This document shows positions 26,034-34,924 of a stretch of DNA of 64,000 bases, piece after piece. Under the pieces are notes generated by a model. The model was given only the letters and a program-made list of their open reading frames with translations, had not been told where the DNA came from and ran no database searches. The stretch is from Emticicia sp031378345. Its GTDB lineage: Bacteria; Bacteroidota; Bacteroidia; Cytophagales; Spirosomataceae. Position 1 is the first letter of the stretch, and every line of letters starts with the position of its first letter. The translations under genes were made by a program, and so were the position numbers. The DNA is taken from NCBI GenBank assembly GCA_031378345.1, contig JANNDY010000146.1, forward strand, positions 5,463 to 69,462. The letters are read 5' to 3'.

Positions 26034-26190
26034 AAAACGGAATGCTTCCCGATTAATTACTGATAATTAGAACATCCCAATTAGGCTCATAATCTTATTT
26101 CTTCTTGAAAATTTCCTTCCACAAATAAGATTTAACATTGCCATAATACACCCAATGTTTTTTTAATCTTACCCTTGCATCCTACTAATT

Positions 26191-26343
26191 ATGAATTTTG
26201 CCCACCATATTTTAGTAGTTGATGACGAAACCGATATTGTGGAGTTATTGAGTTTTTATCCCGAAAAAGAAATTTGTAAAGTGGAGTCTGCCTCTAATGG
26301 CAAAAAAGCTTTCGAGGATATTTTAGAAGGTATTTTAAAATAA
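26191..26343 (+). pseudogene. Truncated copy of the PhoB-like response regulator gene (5' fragment)
   Basis: A 50-codon frame reads MNFAHHILVVDDETDIVELL, continues to 'GKKAF', then runs out of homology and stops. It matches the first 41 residues of the intact regulator at 28545 (27 identities counted by eye). Upstream DNA matches as well: AATAAGATTTAACATTG at 26124 and at 28465, then TTTTTTTAATCTTACC in both. It lacks the phospho-acceptor Asp and the DNA-binding domain, so it is a remnant, or at most a very short receiver fragment. Together with the intact gene it brackets the rhodopsin/blh cassette. Confidence 0.85.
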
Positions 26344-26388
26344 TTTTTTAGAAATATTTTGTACTCTGTTTACTATCAGTATTTTACG

Positions 26389-27327
26389 TTAAAAATCAGT
26401 GGTTTGGTTTAATCGAATTTTATAATACATATCGTGCATCACTTGCATGTGTGGTGCTGTAAGTACTGCCAAGCCCAAAAAACTATATGCCATCATTGCA
26501 TTATTGTTGATAAACATAAAACCAGTAAATCCGAATATAAAAATACCACCAATAGCAAGCAAGCTATAAAAAACCATTTGTTTTACTATTGATTTAATGT
26601 TATAAAAGTTGCTGTTTTTTTGTAAGTATGAAGTTATGTTATTAAGCGACAGTGTTGAATGCCAAATAACAAAATAAAACGTAAAACCCAATAACATGGG
26701 CAAATTATAAATAATCAAAAGAATGAGCATAAACTGTCCTATAAATAATTGAATTTCGGACTTATTAAAAACTTTATTTTTTGCGAAATAAACAATAGCA
26801 CTAATAACAAACAAGATTATTGAAGAAGCAATAAGCTCGTAACGATGACCGTCAAGCCAATTAATAAATGCCAAATTGTCTGAACCTGCCTTGAAAAGTT
26901 GTAAAATTGCTCTTACTTCATCAAAATTGGGGAATAAAATTACACTCAAAATAACTAAACCATAAGCCGTAACGAAAAATTGCCCCAAAAGTGTATCTGT
27001 CTTAAATTGGTGTAGATCAGTTTCGCCAAAATGATATGCCGCCAAAAAAATAAATAGAATATTGCCAAATAATGGGAAAAACCAAAGTATCATACCAAAT
27101 GCCACTAAGCGACCCATATAATTAATGAAAAAATATAAGGTCGAAAACCGCTTCTTTTCATTGCTCGCATTTTGTGTAGCAACCAACAAATCGGCAGCTC
27201 CATGTGGAATTCCTAAAAACAAAATACCAACAGCGAATGCCAAAAATTGCCCATGTGCAGAAATAGCTTGAACGTATTGATGTACCAAAAGTATAGCAAA
27301 GCCGATGAACAATAGTAGTATTCTCAT
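26389..27327 (-). CDS. blh: Brp/Blh-type beta-carotene 15,15'-dioxygenase
   Basis: 312 residues, about eight membrane helices. Motifs of the Brp/Blh family are present: 'LGIPHGAADLLVA' (residues about 38-50), 'AAYHFGETDLHQF', 'IWHSTLSLNN' and 'TAPHMQVMHDMYYK', whose His residues are the iron ligands. The enzyme cleaves beta-carotene to two retinal molecules in the membrane. It lies directly downstream of the rhodopsin gene in the same direction, so it supplies the chromophore. A strong hairpin separates the two genes (27381-27437). Confidence 0.93.
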   Translation of the reverse strand: MRILLLFIGFAILLVHQYVQAISAHGQFLAFAVGILFLGIPHGAADLLVATQNASNEKKRFSTLYFFINYMGRLVAFGMILWFFPLFGNILFIFLAAYHFGETDLHQFKTDTLLGQFFVTAYGLVILSVILFPNFDEVRAILQLFKAGSDNLAFINWLDGHRYELIASSIILFVISAIVYFAKNKVFNKSEIQLFIGQFMLILLIIYNLPMLLGFTFYFVIWHSTLSLNNITSYLQKNSNFYNIKSIVKQMVFYSLLAIGGIFIFGFTGFMFINNNAMMAYSFLGLAVLTAPHMQVMHDMYYKIRLNQTTDF

Positions 27328-27380
27328 TGGTTCTATTTGGTAGAAATTGAAGAAAACATTTAGTAGTTAGGGAGAAATGT

Positions 27381-27437
27381 TTGATATTTTGCTACAAAAA
27401 CCCTTATTTTAAAGGGGTTTTTGTAGCAAAATATCAA
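27381..27437 (-). terminator. 23-bp perfect hairpin between rhodopsin and blh
   Basis: Arms 27381-27403 and 27415-27437 are perfectly complementary over 23 bp, with an 11-base loop. The inner part (AAAAACCC / GGGTTTTT) has the look of a terminator. It begins 11 bp after the rhodopsin stop and ends 54 bp before the blh start, so it could make blh expression depend on readthrough (attenuation, or stabilising the rhodopsin mRNA 3' end). Confidence 0.85.
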
Positions 27438-27448
27438 AAAGAAGGATA

Positions 27449-28201
27449 TTATGCAATAACTTTTTTCGACTCAGTTATAGCAATATTATATACTACTAAA
27501 CCAAAACCTATTTTGTTGATTGCATCAGCAATGTTATAAAACAAGTTCAAGTCTTTTGTTTGTAGTAACCCAGCACCATCAGGTCCTAACCAACCACCAG
27601 GGCCAGCCATGTAACCAATTGGATAAATAGCCCAACCTGCTAACACGAACCAAGCCAGTGCTTGAATACCAGACTTTACAGATGATGAGTTTGAAGCTGC
27701 CGCTAATTGCTTTGCCTCTCCCATCCATGCTGAATGAAGTACATAAACATAACCAATTGAGGAAATTACACCCCACATTACCGAGTGACTCATTGAAGCA
27801 GTTGGGTTAAATGCTTCTCCAATGTAACCCGCCACTAACATCACTACCGATGCCAATATGAGTTTCCACATAAAAGCGGGCTTTGCACCTGCGGGCTTTA
27901 ATAAAAGGTAAAACTCAACGCACATCAAAGGAACAGTCAATGTCCAGTCGATGTAACGTAGAGCTACTGGACTTTCGCCAGTTGCACCATAAAAATCTCT
28001 CATGTAGTAGTAGTGAACCGCTGCAATACCAGTGATTAGACCTGATACTAAAAGAGATGTTTTCCACTTGCCATCAACGCTTCCTCTTTCAAATAAAAAG
28101 AAAACGGAGGCGGCTAACATTGCCATGTAGCCTGTAAAAAATGTAAATGAAACTGGGTCTTTGCCATCAACACTGACGACGTTTAAAAATAAAGTGTACA
28201 T
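27449..28201 (-). CDS. Light-driven proton-pumping rhodopsin (xanthorhodopsin/proteorhodopsin type)
   Basis: 250 residues, seven helices. Helix C reads 'RYIDWTLTVPLMCVEFY': Arg82, proton acceptor Asp85, Thr89 and proton donor Glu96 form the DTE motif of outward proton pumps. Met93 occupies the spectral tuning position (green-absorbing type). His63 in 'AAVHYYYMRD' pairs with the Asp acceptor. Schiff-base Lys230 is in 'NIADAINKIGFG'. The segment 'GYIGEAFNPTASMSHSVMWG' has a long D-E loop, and Gly144 aligns by my reading with proteorhodopsin Phe152, the fenestration position that is Gly in antenna-binding xanthorhodopsins. Followed by blh. The cassette lies between a partial and an intact copy of the regulator gene. 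Confidence 0.97.
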   Translation of the reverse strand: MYTLFLNVVSVDGKDPVSFTFFTGYMAMLAASVFFLFERGSVDGKWKTSLLVSGLITGIAAVHYYYMRDFYGATGESPVALRYIDWTLTVPLMCVEFYLLLKPAGAKPAFMWKLILASVVMLVAGYIGEAFNPTASMSHSVMWGVISSIGYVYVLHSAWMGEAKQLAAASNSSSVKSGIQALAWFVLAGWAIYPIGYMAGPGGWLGPDGAGLLQTKDLNLFYNIADAINKIGFGLVVYNIAITESKKVIA

Positions 28202-28544
28202 TAGGGTAACTATGTTTAAGTGTTCAACAATATTGATATAACTTAAGTGCTTATCTTTTTGTTTAATAAATTGTTAAAATAATTAAACAAATTTTTGTTT
28301 TTAATGTTTTTTATTATATTATTCAATGAAATAATATAACTAATGCCCTATTATTTGTCTAAATATTTAGTGTAAAAAAATTAGCTTTATTCGAAATAAT
28401 AAGCAAAAAATACCGATAATATGTTTGTTTTGGCAAATTATGCTTCCTTCAAATGCTTTCTCTCAATAAGATTTAACATTGGCTTAATATACCTAACGTT
28501 TTTTTAATCTTACCTTTGCATTGTAAAAAAACAAATTACTACTT
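28202..28544. promoter_or_regulatory. Divergent promoter region, rhodopsin / response regulator
   Basis: 343 bases, no gene, strongly A+T rich. The right half (28465-28520) repeats the sequence in front of the truncated regulator copy at 26124 and ends in a good Bacteroidota -7 box, TACCTTTGC (28511-28519), which sets the transcription start of the regulator. TTTAACAT and TTAATAT in this block could be PhoB-type direct repeats (autoregulation). I could not pick out a clear -33/-7 pair for the rhodopsin in the left half. Confidence 0.55.
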
Positions 28545-29234
28545 ATGAGTCTTGCTCACCGTGTTTTAGTAGTTGATGACGAAGCCGATATTGTGGAGTT
28601 ATTAAGTTATAACCTCGAAAAAGAAGGTTATAAAGTGGCTTCTGCCCCAGATGGCAAAAAAGCTATCGAAATTGCCAAAGAATTTTTGCCCGATTTAGTG
28701 ATTTTGGATATTATGATGCCTCACCTCGATGGCATCGAAGTTGGACGAATTATTCGTGCCATGCCCGAACTCAAAAACACTTACATTTTATATCTCACAG
28801 CTCGCTCAGAAGAGTATTCCGAAATTGCAGCCTTCGAAGTCGGAGCTGACGACTACCTCAATAAACCCATCAAACCACGTGCTTTGATGAGCCGAATCAA
28901 TGCTTTTTTCCGTCGTGAAGCTCAAAAAACTGACCCAACCGAAACCTTGGAAGTGGCAGGTTTGAACATCAATCGTTTGAATTATACCGTTACAAAACCC
29001 GACGGAACTTTAGTAGTGTTACCTAAAAAAGAGTTTGAATTACTTTTCTTCCTTGCTCAACACCCCAATAAAGTTTTTAGTCGAGATGAAATCTTGCAGA
29101 AAATTTGGGGGATAGATGTTTACGTGGTTGAGCGTACAATTGACGTGCATATTCGTAAAGTACGTGAAAAAGTAGGCGAAAACTTCATCAAAACCCTCAA
29201 AGGTGTAGGATATATGTTTACCGACGAAGTTTGA
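28545..29234 (+). CDS. OmpR/PhoB-family response regulator
   Basis: 229 residues. Receiver (about 1-125) with 'VVDDEADIVELL', phospho-acceptor Asp in 'LVILDIMMPHLDG' and Lys in 'YLNKPIKPR'; winged-helix DNA-binding domain (about 135-229) with 'LPKKEFELLFFLAQHPNKVFSRDEILQKIWG...RTIDVHIRKVREKVG'. Followed by its kinase. The layout and HK type are PhoB/PhoR-like, but no phosphate genes are present, so the signal is open. A truncated copy lies at 26191-26343. Confidence 0.95.
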   Translation: MSLAHRVLVVDDEADIVELLSYNLEKEGYKVASAPDGKKAIEIAKEFLPDLVILDIMMPHLDGIEVGRIIRAMPELKNTYILYLTARSEEYSEIAAFEVGADDYLNKPIKPRALMSRINAFFRREAQKTDPTETLEVAGLNINRLNYTVTKPDGTLVVLPKKEFELLFFLAQHPNKVFSRDEILQKIWGIDVYVVERTIDVHIRKVREKVGENFIKTLKGVGYMFTDEV

Positions 29235-29343
29235 AAAGTTATTTTTTTGGATTAAATTCAAGCGTATTTTCCGAAAGAATGAAATTTTTCGTCCGAAATC
29301 TAAATCGAGGTGTCGAACCATTCTGAAACCCGAAATCGTCTTT

Positions 29344-30399
29344 ATGTCTTTCAGCCCCCGAATTATTGCCTTTTTTCTTGCTGTCCTGATTACGCTCATT
29401 TCGGTGGCATTTCTTAGTTTTGTTCCAGACGTTAGTGCTGCAATGCTCTTTGTAGTAGGTGTATCGTGCTTTTTTGCTTCATTTTTCTTTGTTTTCTACA
29501 CCATTGATATTTTAGTTTTTCGGGAAGTTGACCAAATTTATAAGACCATACAAAAATTAAAAATTCGTGATTTTGATATTTCTCGAAAATCTTTGATAAA
29601 AAGTGTCAATCCAATCAAAAAATTGAATTCTGAAATTTCGAGTTATGTTACTAAAAAGCAGATTGAAATTGAAGAATTGAAAAAAATGGAAATCTTTCGG
29701 AGAGAATTTTTAGCAGATGTTTCGCACGAACTCAAAACCCCCATTTTTGCCGCCCAAGGATTTATTCATACGCTCATTGACGGAGCAAAAGAAGACCCAA
29801 AAACGCTTGATAGATTTCTGAACCGTGCCGCCAAAAGCATTGATGCACTTGATGCTTTGGTGCGTGATTTGGTTACGCTTTCGCAAGTAGAAAAAGGTGA
29901 TTTGAAAATGAATTTAGAAGAAATTGACCTCAAGCATATCACCGAAGAAATTTTTGAGCAATTAGAAAACAAAGCCAAAAACCGAAAAGTAACTTTAAAA
30001 ATCAAACCAAAAGAGTTAGGAAAAGCATTGGTAATGGCTGATAAACAGCGAATTACGCAGGTTTTGACTAATTTAATTGATAACGGAATAAAGTATGGAC
30101 ACGATAATGGAAAAATAATTGTAGAGATTGAAGAAGAAAAAAAGCATTTTCATATTTCGGTAGAAGACGATGGACCAGGAATCCCGCCTGAGCATTTGAA
30201 TCGTATTTTTGAGCGTTTTTATCGAGTAGATAAAAGTCGCTCTCGTGATACTGGCGGCACAGGACTCGGCTTGGCAATTGTGAAGCATATTTTGAATGCC
30301 CATAATTCTAAAATAACCGTAACAAGCAAAATAGACAAAGGAACAACGTTTGGTTTTAAACTAAAAAAAGTATCTGAATCATTAGTTGATGTTGTTTAA
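29344..30399 (+). CDS. PhoR-like sensor histidine kinase
   Basis: 351 residues: two N-terminal membrane helices (about 8-26 and 33-55) with almost no periplasmic loop, a short linker, HisKA with 'FLADVSHELKTPIFAAQGF' (phospho-acceptor His), and HATPase_c with N-box 'LTNLIDNGIKYG', G1 'VEDDGPGIPPEHL', F 'IFERFYRVDKSRS' and G2 'GGTGLGLAIVKHIL'. All catalytic boxes are intact. The tiny outside loop suggests it senses through the membrane or a partner. Starts 110 bp after the regulator gene; ATG at 29344 precedes the first helix. Terminated at 30403. Confidence 0.95.
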   Translation: MSFSPRIIAFFLAVLITLISVAFLSFVPDVSAAMLFVVGVSCFFASFFFVFYTIDILVFREVDQIYKTIQKLKIRDFDISRKSLIKSVNPIKKLNSEISSYVTKKQIEIEELKKMEIFRREFLADVSHELKTPIFAAQGFIHTLIDGAKEDPKTLDRFLNRAAKSIDALDALVRDLVTLSQVEKGDLKMNLEEIDLKHITEEIFEQLENKAKNRKVTLKIKPKELGKALVMADKQRITQVLTNLIDNGIKYGHDNGKIIVEIEEEKKHFHISVEDDGPGIPPEHLNRIFERFYRVDKSRSRDTGGTGLGLAIVKHILNAHNSKITVTSKIDKGTTFGFKLKKVSESLVDVV

Positions 30400-30402
30400 A
30401 AG

Positions 30403-30434
30403 CCCCTCAAATCTATTGAAATGAGGGGATTTTT
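30403..30434 (+). terminator. Terminator of the PhoB/PhoR-like operon
   Basis: Stem CCCCTCA / TGAGGGG (30403-30409, 30422-30428) with a 12-base loop and TTTTT downstream. Confidence 0.85.
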
Positions 30435-30461
30435 ATTCATTAGACTTCTTGCGAAAGTCTA

Positions 30462-32174
30462 TTACTTCTTCGCCATTTCTTCCTCTTTCAGTGTTCTACG
30501 CAAAATTTTACCAACATTAGTTTTTGGTAATTCGGTGCGAAACTCAATATGTTTTGGGCATTTATAGGCAGTCAGATTTTCTCTACAATGTGCCATAATT
30601 TGCTCCTTAGTAAGGTTTTCATCTTTTTTTACAACAAAAACCTTCACCGCTTCAGTAGATTTATCATCAGCAATGCCAATGCAAGCAACTTCTAAAACTC
30701 CAGCACAAGTCGCAACCACCTCTTCAATTTCATTCGGGTAAACATTAAATCCTGAAACCAAAATCATATCTTTTTTTCTATCTACAATCTTGAAAAAACC
30801 ATCAGCATCCATGATGCCAACATCGCCTGTTTTGAACCACGATTTACCCTCACTGTCAATAAAAGTAACTTTTTCTGTTTCGTCAGGACGGTTATAATAA
30901 CCAGTCATTACTTGTGGGCCAAAGGCACAAATTTCGCCCGCTTCGCCAATTTCTGCCCAAGTTTCATCGTCTTTCAATATTTTTATGTCGGTGCTTGGCC
31001 AAGGCACACCAATTGTTCCAACTCTATTATTGCCACCCATCAAAGGATTTGAAGTAAGCACAGGCGAAGTTTCCGACAAGCCATAACCTTCGGCAGGAAG
31101 ATTTCCAGTCAAATCTTTCCAACGATTTGCCACAATTCCTTGCAAAGCCATTCCGCCAGCCGAGGTGATAACCAACTTACTAAAATCAATTTCACCAATT
31201 TTTGGATGATTGAGCAAGCCATTATATAAAGTATTCACTCCTGTAAAAACATGCGGAGGATTTTTCTTCAAATCTTTAATAAATGCCTCCATATCACGAG
31301 GATTGGTAATGAGCAAATTCATCGGCCCAGTTTTAAGGGCAGTTAAAGCATTGATAGTCAAGGCATAAATATGGTAAAGAGGCAATGCCGCAACCACCAC
31401 AATCTTATCATCAACAATAGCATTTATCAAACTTCCTTGCCAAGCATAGTTTCCTTCCAAGTTTGCAACAATATTTCGATGCGTTAGCATTGCCCCTTTC
31501 GACACACCCGTTGTGCCACCAGTATATTGTATAAATGCCAAGTCGCTACCTTTCAAAGTTGGTTTTGTCCAAGTCATTTTTACCCCTTTACTGACAGCTT
31601 CCATGAAAGATTGCTCTTGTGGCAAGTCATAGTCAGGCACCATTTTCTTGACATTTTTCACCACATAATTGACAATATACTTTTTAGGAAACCCAAGCAT
31701 ATCGCCCAATTGTGTTACAAAAACGTGCTTAATTGAAGTATTATTGATTATTTTTTCAAGATTTGAAGCAAAATTGGCAACAATCACAATTGCTTTCGCC
31801 CCCGAATCTTTGAACTGATGCTCCATTTCACGGGGCGTATAAAGCGGGTTTGCATTTACCACAGTCAGTCCAGCACGCAAAGCACCAAACATTGCTACCG
31901 GATATTGCAACACATTGGGCATTTGGATAGCAATTCTATCACCTTTTTGCATACCTATGCTTTGTAAATAAGCAGCAAAATTTCGAGAAAGATCGTCTAA
32001 TTGCTTATAAGTAATTTCTTTACCCATGCAGGAATAGGCAGACTTGTGAGCAAATTTTTTAAAGCCGTCTTCCATCAATTCTAACAAAGAAGGATAGGCA
32101 TCGGGGTTGATTTCGTGGGGAACTCCCGGCGAATAAAACTTCCGCCAAGGGTAATTTTCAGTATTAACAGGCAT
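30462..32174 (-). CDS. Long-chain acyl-CoA synthetase (AMP-binding, FadD-like)
   Basis: 570 residues. Adenylate-forming motifs: P-loop 'FIQYTGGTTGVSKGAMLTHRN', 'EGYGLSETSP', 'SWFKTGDVGIMDADGFFKIVDRKKDMILVSGFNVYPNEIEEVV' and the C-terminal Lys in 'TNVGKILRRTL'. Length and the 'TPREMEHQFKDSGAKAIVIV' region fit bacterial FadD-type long-chain fatty acid:CoA ligases. Cytoplasmic or membrane-associated, activating fatty acids for beta-oxidation, in line with the two acyl-CoA dehydrogenases in the window. Confidence 0.93.
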   Translation of the reverse strand: MPVNTENYPWRKFYSPGVPHEINPDAYPSLLELMEDGFKKFAHKSAYSCMGKEITYKQLDDLSRNFAAYLQSIGMQKGDRIAIQMPNVLQYPVAMFGALRAGLTVVNANPLYTPREMEHQFKDSGAKAIVIVANFASNLEKIINNTSIKHVFVTQLGDMLGFPKKYIVNYVVKNVKKMVPDYDLPQEQSFMEAVSKGVKMTWTKPTLKGSDLAFIQYTGGTTGVSKGAMLTHRNIVANLEGNYAWQGSLINAIVDDKIVVVAALPLYHIYALTINALTALKTGPMNLLITNPRDMEAFIKDLKKNPPHVFTGVNTLYNGLLNHPKIGEIDFSKLVITSAGGMALQGIVANRWKDLTGNLPAEGYGLSETSPVLTSNPLMGGNNRVGTIGVPWPSTDIKILKDDETWAEIGEAGEICAFGPQVMTGYYNRPDETEKVTFIDSEGKSWFKTGDVGIMDADGFFKIVDRKKDMILVSGFNVYPNEIEEVVATCAGVLEVACIGIADDKSTEAVKVFVVKKDENLTKEQIMAHCRENLTAYKCPKHIEFRTELPKTNVGKILRRTLKEEEMAKK

Positions 32175-32364
32175 AATGGGTTTTTATAGTTTGTTTGTGT
32201 TTTTCGATGTAAAAATAAGATGATTTCTTGATTTGATAACTTTTGAAGTAAAATAAATTGTTTGTGTTAAAATGTTTTTCAACCAAAGTGTACGTGCCGA
32301 CTAAATTTGACCGTATTTTTTCATAAATTTGCAAAATCTAAAAGTTAAATTATTCCAATTTAAA

Positions 32365-32402
32365 AAAATCCCCCTTTAGGGGCTGGGGGTGCTTGGGGGT
32401 TT
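32365..32402 (+). repeat. C/G-rich dispersed 5' leader element (AATCCCCCTTTAGGGG type)
   Basis: AAATCCCCCTTTAGGGG followed by CTGGGGGT and CTTGGGGGT ends a few bases before the GT2 start codon. A related element in the opposite orientation (core AAAATCCCCCTTTAGGG) lies just before the M56 gene start (about 3478-3502), and weaker relatives lie before the oxidoreductase start (33366-33385) and after proA (48053-48085). Confidence 0.6.
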
Positions 32403-32406
32403 ATAT

Positions 32407-33330
32407 ATGTCTTACAAAATCGCAATAGTTACACCACTTTTTAATGATTGGGATTGTCTTTATAAACTCGTTGAAGAAATTCGGACGGTGCTTTTGCGAA
32501 GCCAATATTCAGATTATCGAATTGTAGTTGTGGACGACTGTTCGAGTTTGGAAGTAGAAAAAGAAAAACTTTCAGGACATCCTCTCGAAATTATTCATTT
32601 GAATAAAAACCTCGGACATCAAAAATCTATTGCAATCGGCTTGTCTTATTTAAATAAAAATTCAGAGCAAGATTTGGTGGTGGTAATGGACGTGGACGGA
32701 GAAGACAAACCCGAACATTTGCTCATTTTGTTGGACGAAGCAATCAAAAATAAAGCAAATGAAATAGTATTTGCTCGCCGTACGAAGCGAAAAGAGAGTT
32801 TTTTCTTCAAAATATTTTATAAAATCTATAAATTTGCCTTTGTTCTTTTGACAGGAAAAGTTATCAATTTTGGCAATTATTCTGTCATTCCAAATAAACT
32901 TTTAGACAAAGTAACACACATTTCGGACATTTGGAATCATTATCCGGGAGGTGTTATTCGGTCGAGATTACTTTATAATTCTGTTGGTTTGGAGCGTGGT
33001 CAGCGTTATACGGGCAAATCAAAAATGAATTATACTTCGCTCGTTATTCATGGTTTAAGTGCTGTTGCTGTTTATATTGACACTGTTTCAGTACGACTCC
33101 TCATTGGAATTTCCTCAATTATTCTGACAGCTATTTTGAGTATTTCGTTGATATTTATTTTCAAATATTATTTTCCAACTTGGGCATTGCTACTATTTTT
33201 CGGAATCCTGATGCAAGCATTTCTTAGTGCCTTGATTTTGGTATTTACTGTACTTTCTTATCGTGTCAATTTCAATTTTCTGCCAGCAGTACATTTTCAA
33301 GACTATATTCAATCTGTTGAGAAATTTTAA
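32407..33330 (+). CDS. Glycosyltransferase family 2 with C-terminal membrane helices
   Basis: 307 residues from the ATG at 32407; the GTG at 32389 lies in a G-rich repeat and is rejected. GT2 fold: 'IAIVTPLFNDWDCLYKLV', 'IVVVDDCSS', 'VVVMDVDGEDKPEHL' (DxD-like), 'GNYSVIPNKLL'. Two C-terminal membrane helices (about 230-290) as in dolichol-phosphate-sugar synthase/GtrB relatives that load sugars on polyprenol phosphate at the inner membrane. Followed by an FAD oxidoreductase and a second GT2, probably one polysaccharide-modification group. Confidence 0.88.
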   Translation: MSYKIAIVTPLFNDWDCLYKLVEEIRTVLLRSQYSDYRIVVVDDCSSLEVEKEKLSGHPLEIIHLNKNLGHQKSIAIGLSYLNKNSEQDLVVVMDVDGEDKPEHLLILLDEAIKNKANEIVFARRTKRKESFFFKIFYKIYKFAFVLLTGKVINFGNYSVIPNKLLDKVTHISDIWNHYPGGVIRSRLLYNSVGLERGQRYTGKSKMNYTSLVIHGLSAVAVYIDTVSVRLLIGISSIILTAILSISLIFIFKYYFPTWALLLFFGILMQAFLSALILVFTVLSYRVNFNFLPAVHFQDYIQSVEKF

Positions 33331-33389
33331 ACAATCATTCTAAAAAATATAACAAGCAAATTAATTCCCCCTCTGGGGTTAGAGGCTGT

Positions 33390-34721
33390 ATGGAAAAACT
33401 TACAATAATTGGTGGCGGAATGACAGGGCTTGCAGCGGCATATATTGCGGCAAAGCAAGGCGTAAAAGTTACGGTCGTTGAAGGTAGCGACAAATTTGGC
33501 GGTTTGCTCAATACTTTTGAGATTGGCGGCAACCAATTGGAGCATTATTACCACCATTTTTTTACGCAAGATGCCGAACTTCGTTGGCTGCTCGAAGAAT
33601 TGAATATTGCCGACAAAGCTTTCTACAAAAAAACAACAATGGGGGTTTTTCGTAATGGGAAAATCTATGATTTCAATTCTCCAATAGATTTATTGAAGTT
33701 TAAACCCGTAGGAATTATAGGTAAAATTCGTTTTGGTTTGACGAGTATTTTCTTGGGAAAATTTGCCGATTGGAGAAAAAACGAAGATATTTCAACATTA
33801 GATTGGTTTTATCGTTGGGCAGGAAAAGACATCACCGATGCCCTCTGGAAACCAATGCTAAATATCAAGTTTGGACCCTATGCCAACAAAGTTCCGCTTA
33901 CTTGGATGATTGGCAGAATGGCACAACGCCTTGGCTCACGCAAAGGTGGAGACGAACGCCTCGGCTATGTTGCTGGAAGCTGGAAAACCCTTATGGACGC
34001 TCTTGTGAAGCGTTTGCAGGAAATGGGAGTGGAGCTAATTAAGAACGAAGAAGTAAAAGAATTCAAGATAAATGCAGGAAAAATTGAAGGAATTATTACA
34101 AAAAACTTGATAATTGATGGCGGAAAATTCTTGATTACGATTCCTTCTATTTACATTGAAAAAATCAAAAATTCACCGCCAAAGCTTGGTGGTGATGTCG
34201 AATATTTTGGAGCAGTTTGTACGATTTTGGAGTTAAAAAAATCATTTAGTCATATTTATTGGATGAATGTTGCCGACGAAGGTTTTCCTTTTGGTGGCGT
34301 GATTGAACATACCAATTTTATTCCAAAAGAAGAATACAACGGTTCGCACATAGTTTATCTTTCTCGCTATTTTGCCATGACCGAAGATTTGGCAACTATG
34401 ACCGACGAGCAAATAAAAGCAGTGATGATTCCGCCTTTGAAGAAAATAAATCCAGAGTTTTCGGAAGATTGGATAAAGAATGTTTTTGTTTTCAAAACAA
34501 ATACTGCCGCTACGGTCTGTGATTTGAATTTTTCGGAGAAAGTTCCTGCCAGCAAAACCGAAATCGAAAATCTTTATTTGGCAAACATGACGCACATTTA
34601 TCCTGACGAAAGAAGCACAAATAACTCAATCAGAGTCGCTGCCGAAGCTGCAATAATTATGGGACTAAATGCCGATTTTGTACCTTACGGGGCATCTCTT
34701 TCTGGGAAAATTGGTTTTTGA
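33390..34721 (+). CDS. NAD(P)/FAD-dependent amine oxidase-like oxidoreductase
   Basis: 443 residues. N-terminal dinucleotide-binding fold 'LTIIGGGMTGLAAAYIAAKQGVKVTVVEGSDKFGGL', then 'YYHHFF' and a C-terminal FAD-contact segment 'NLYLANMTHIYPDERSTNNSIRVAAEAA'. It belongs to the protoporphyrinogen oxidase/phytoene desaturase-like superfamily, in the branch often found beside GT2 enzymes in polysaccharide clusters (similar to UDP-galactopyranose mutase-like folds). Substrate unknown. In line with both flanking glycosyltransferases. Confidence 0.85.
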   Translation: MEKLTIIGGGMTGLAAAYIAAKQGVKVTVVEGSDKFGGLLNTFEIGGNQLEHYYHHFFTQDAELRWLLEELNIADKAFYKKTTMGVFRNGKIYDFNSPIDLLKFKPVGIIGKIRFGLTSIFLGKFADWRKNEDISTLDWFYRWAGKDITDALWKPMLNIKFGPYANKVPLTWMIGRMAQRLGSRKGGDERLGYVAGSWKTLMDALVKRLQEMGVELIKNEEVKEFKINAGKIEGIITKNLIIDGGKFLITIPSIYIEKIKNSPPKLGGDVEYFGAVCTILELKKSFSHIYWMNVADEGFPFGGVIEHTNFIPKEEYNGSHIVYLSRYFAMTEDLATMTDEQIKAVMIPPLKKINPEFSEDWIKNVFVFKTNTAATVCDLNFSEKVPASKTEIENLYLANMTHIYPDERSTNNSIRVAAEAAIIMGLNADFVPYGASLSGKIGF

Positions 34722-34812
34722 TAATATTTTGAAAAATAGTTGAATAGTTTTTCAAGCATAAAACTTTTTATATACTAACGGCGTTTATACATCATACGCA
34801 CAAATTTCAGAC

Positions 34813-34848
34813 AAAGTCTTGTTCCCTTAAAGAGCAAGACTTTTTTGT
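34813..34848 (+). terminator. Terminator between the oxidoreductase and second GT2 genes
   Basis: Stem AAAGTCTTG / CAAGACTTT with a T-run. About 95 bp downstream of the oxidoreductase stop, so the second GT2 probably has its own promoter. Confidence 0.75.
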
Positions 34849-34924
34849 TTTTCTTCCTTCTTTCAAATTCCTTTTTTGCTTCAAAAATCCTATCTTTGCA
34901 ATTCAGAAAAATTCCAGCCAAAAA

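Noticed and set aside
26191..26343. Functional single-domain receiver
   Set aside because: Lacks the phospho-acceptor Asp and most of the fold; best explained as a duplicated gene fragment.
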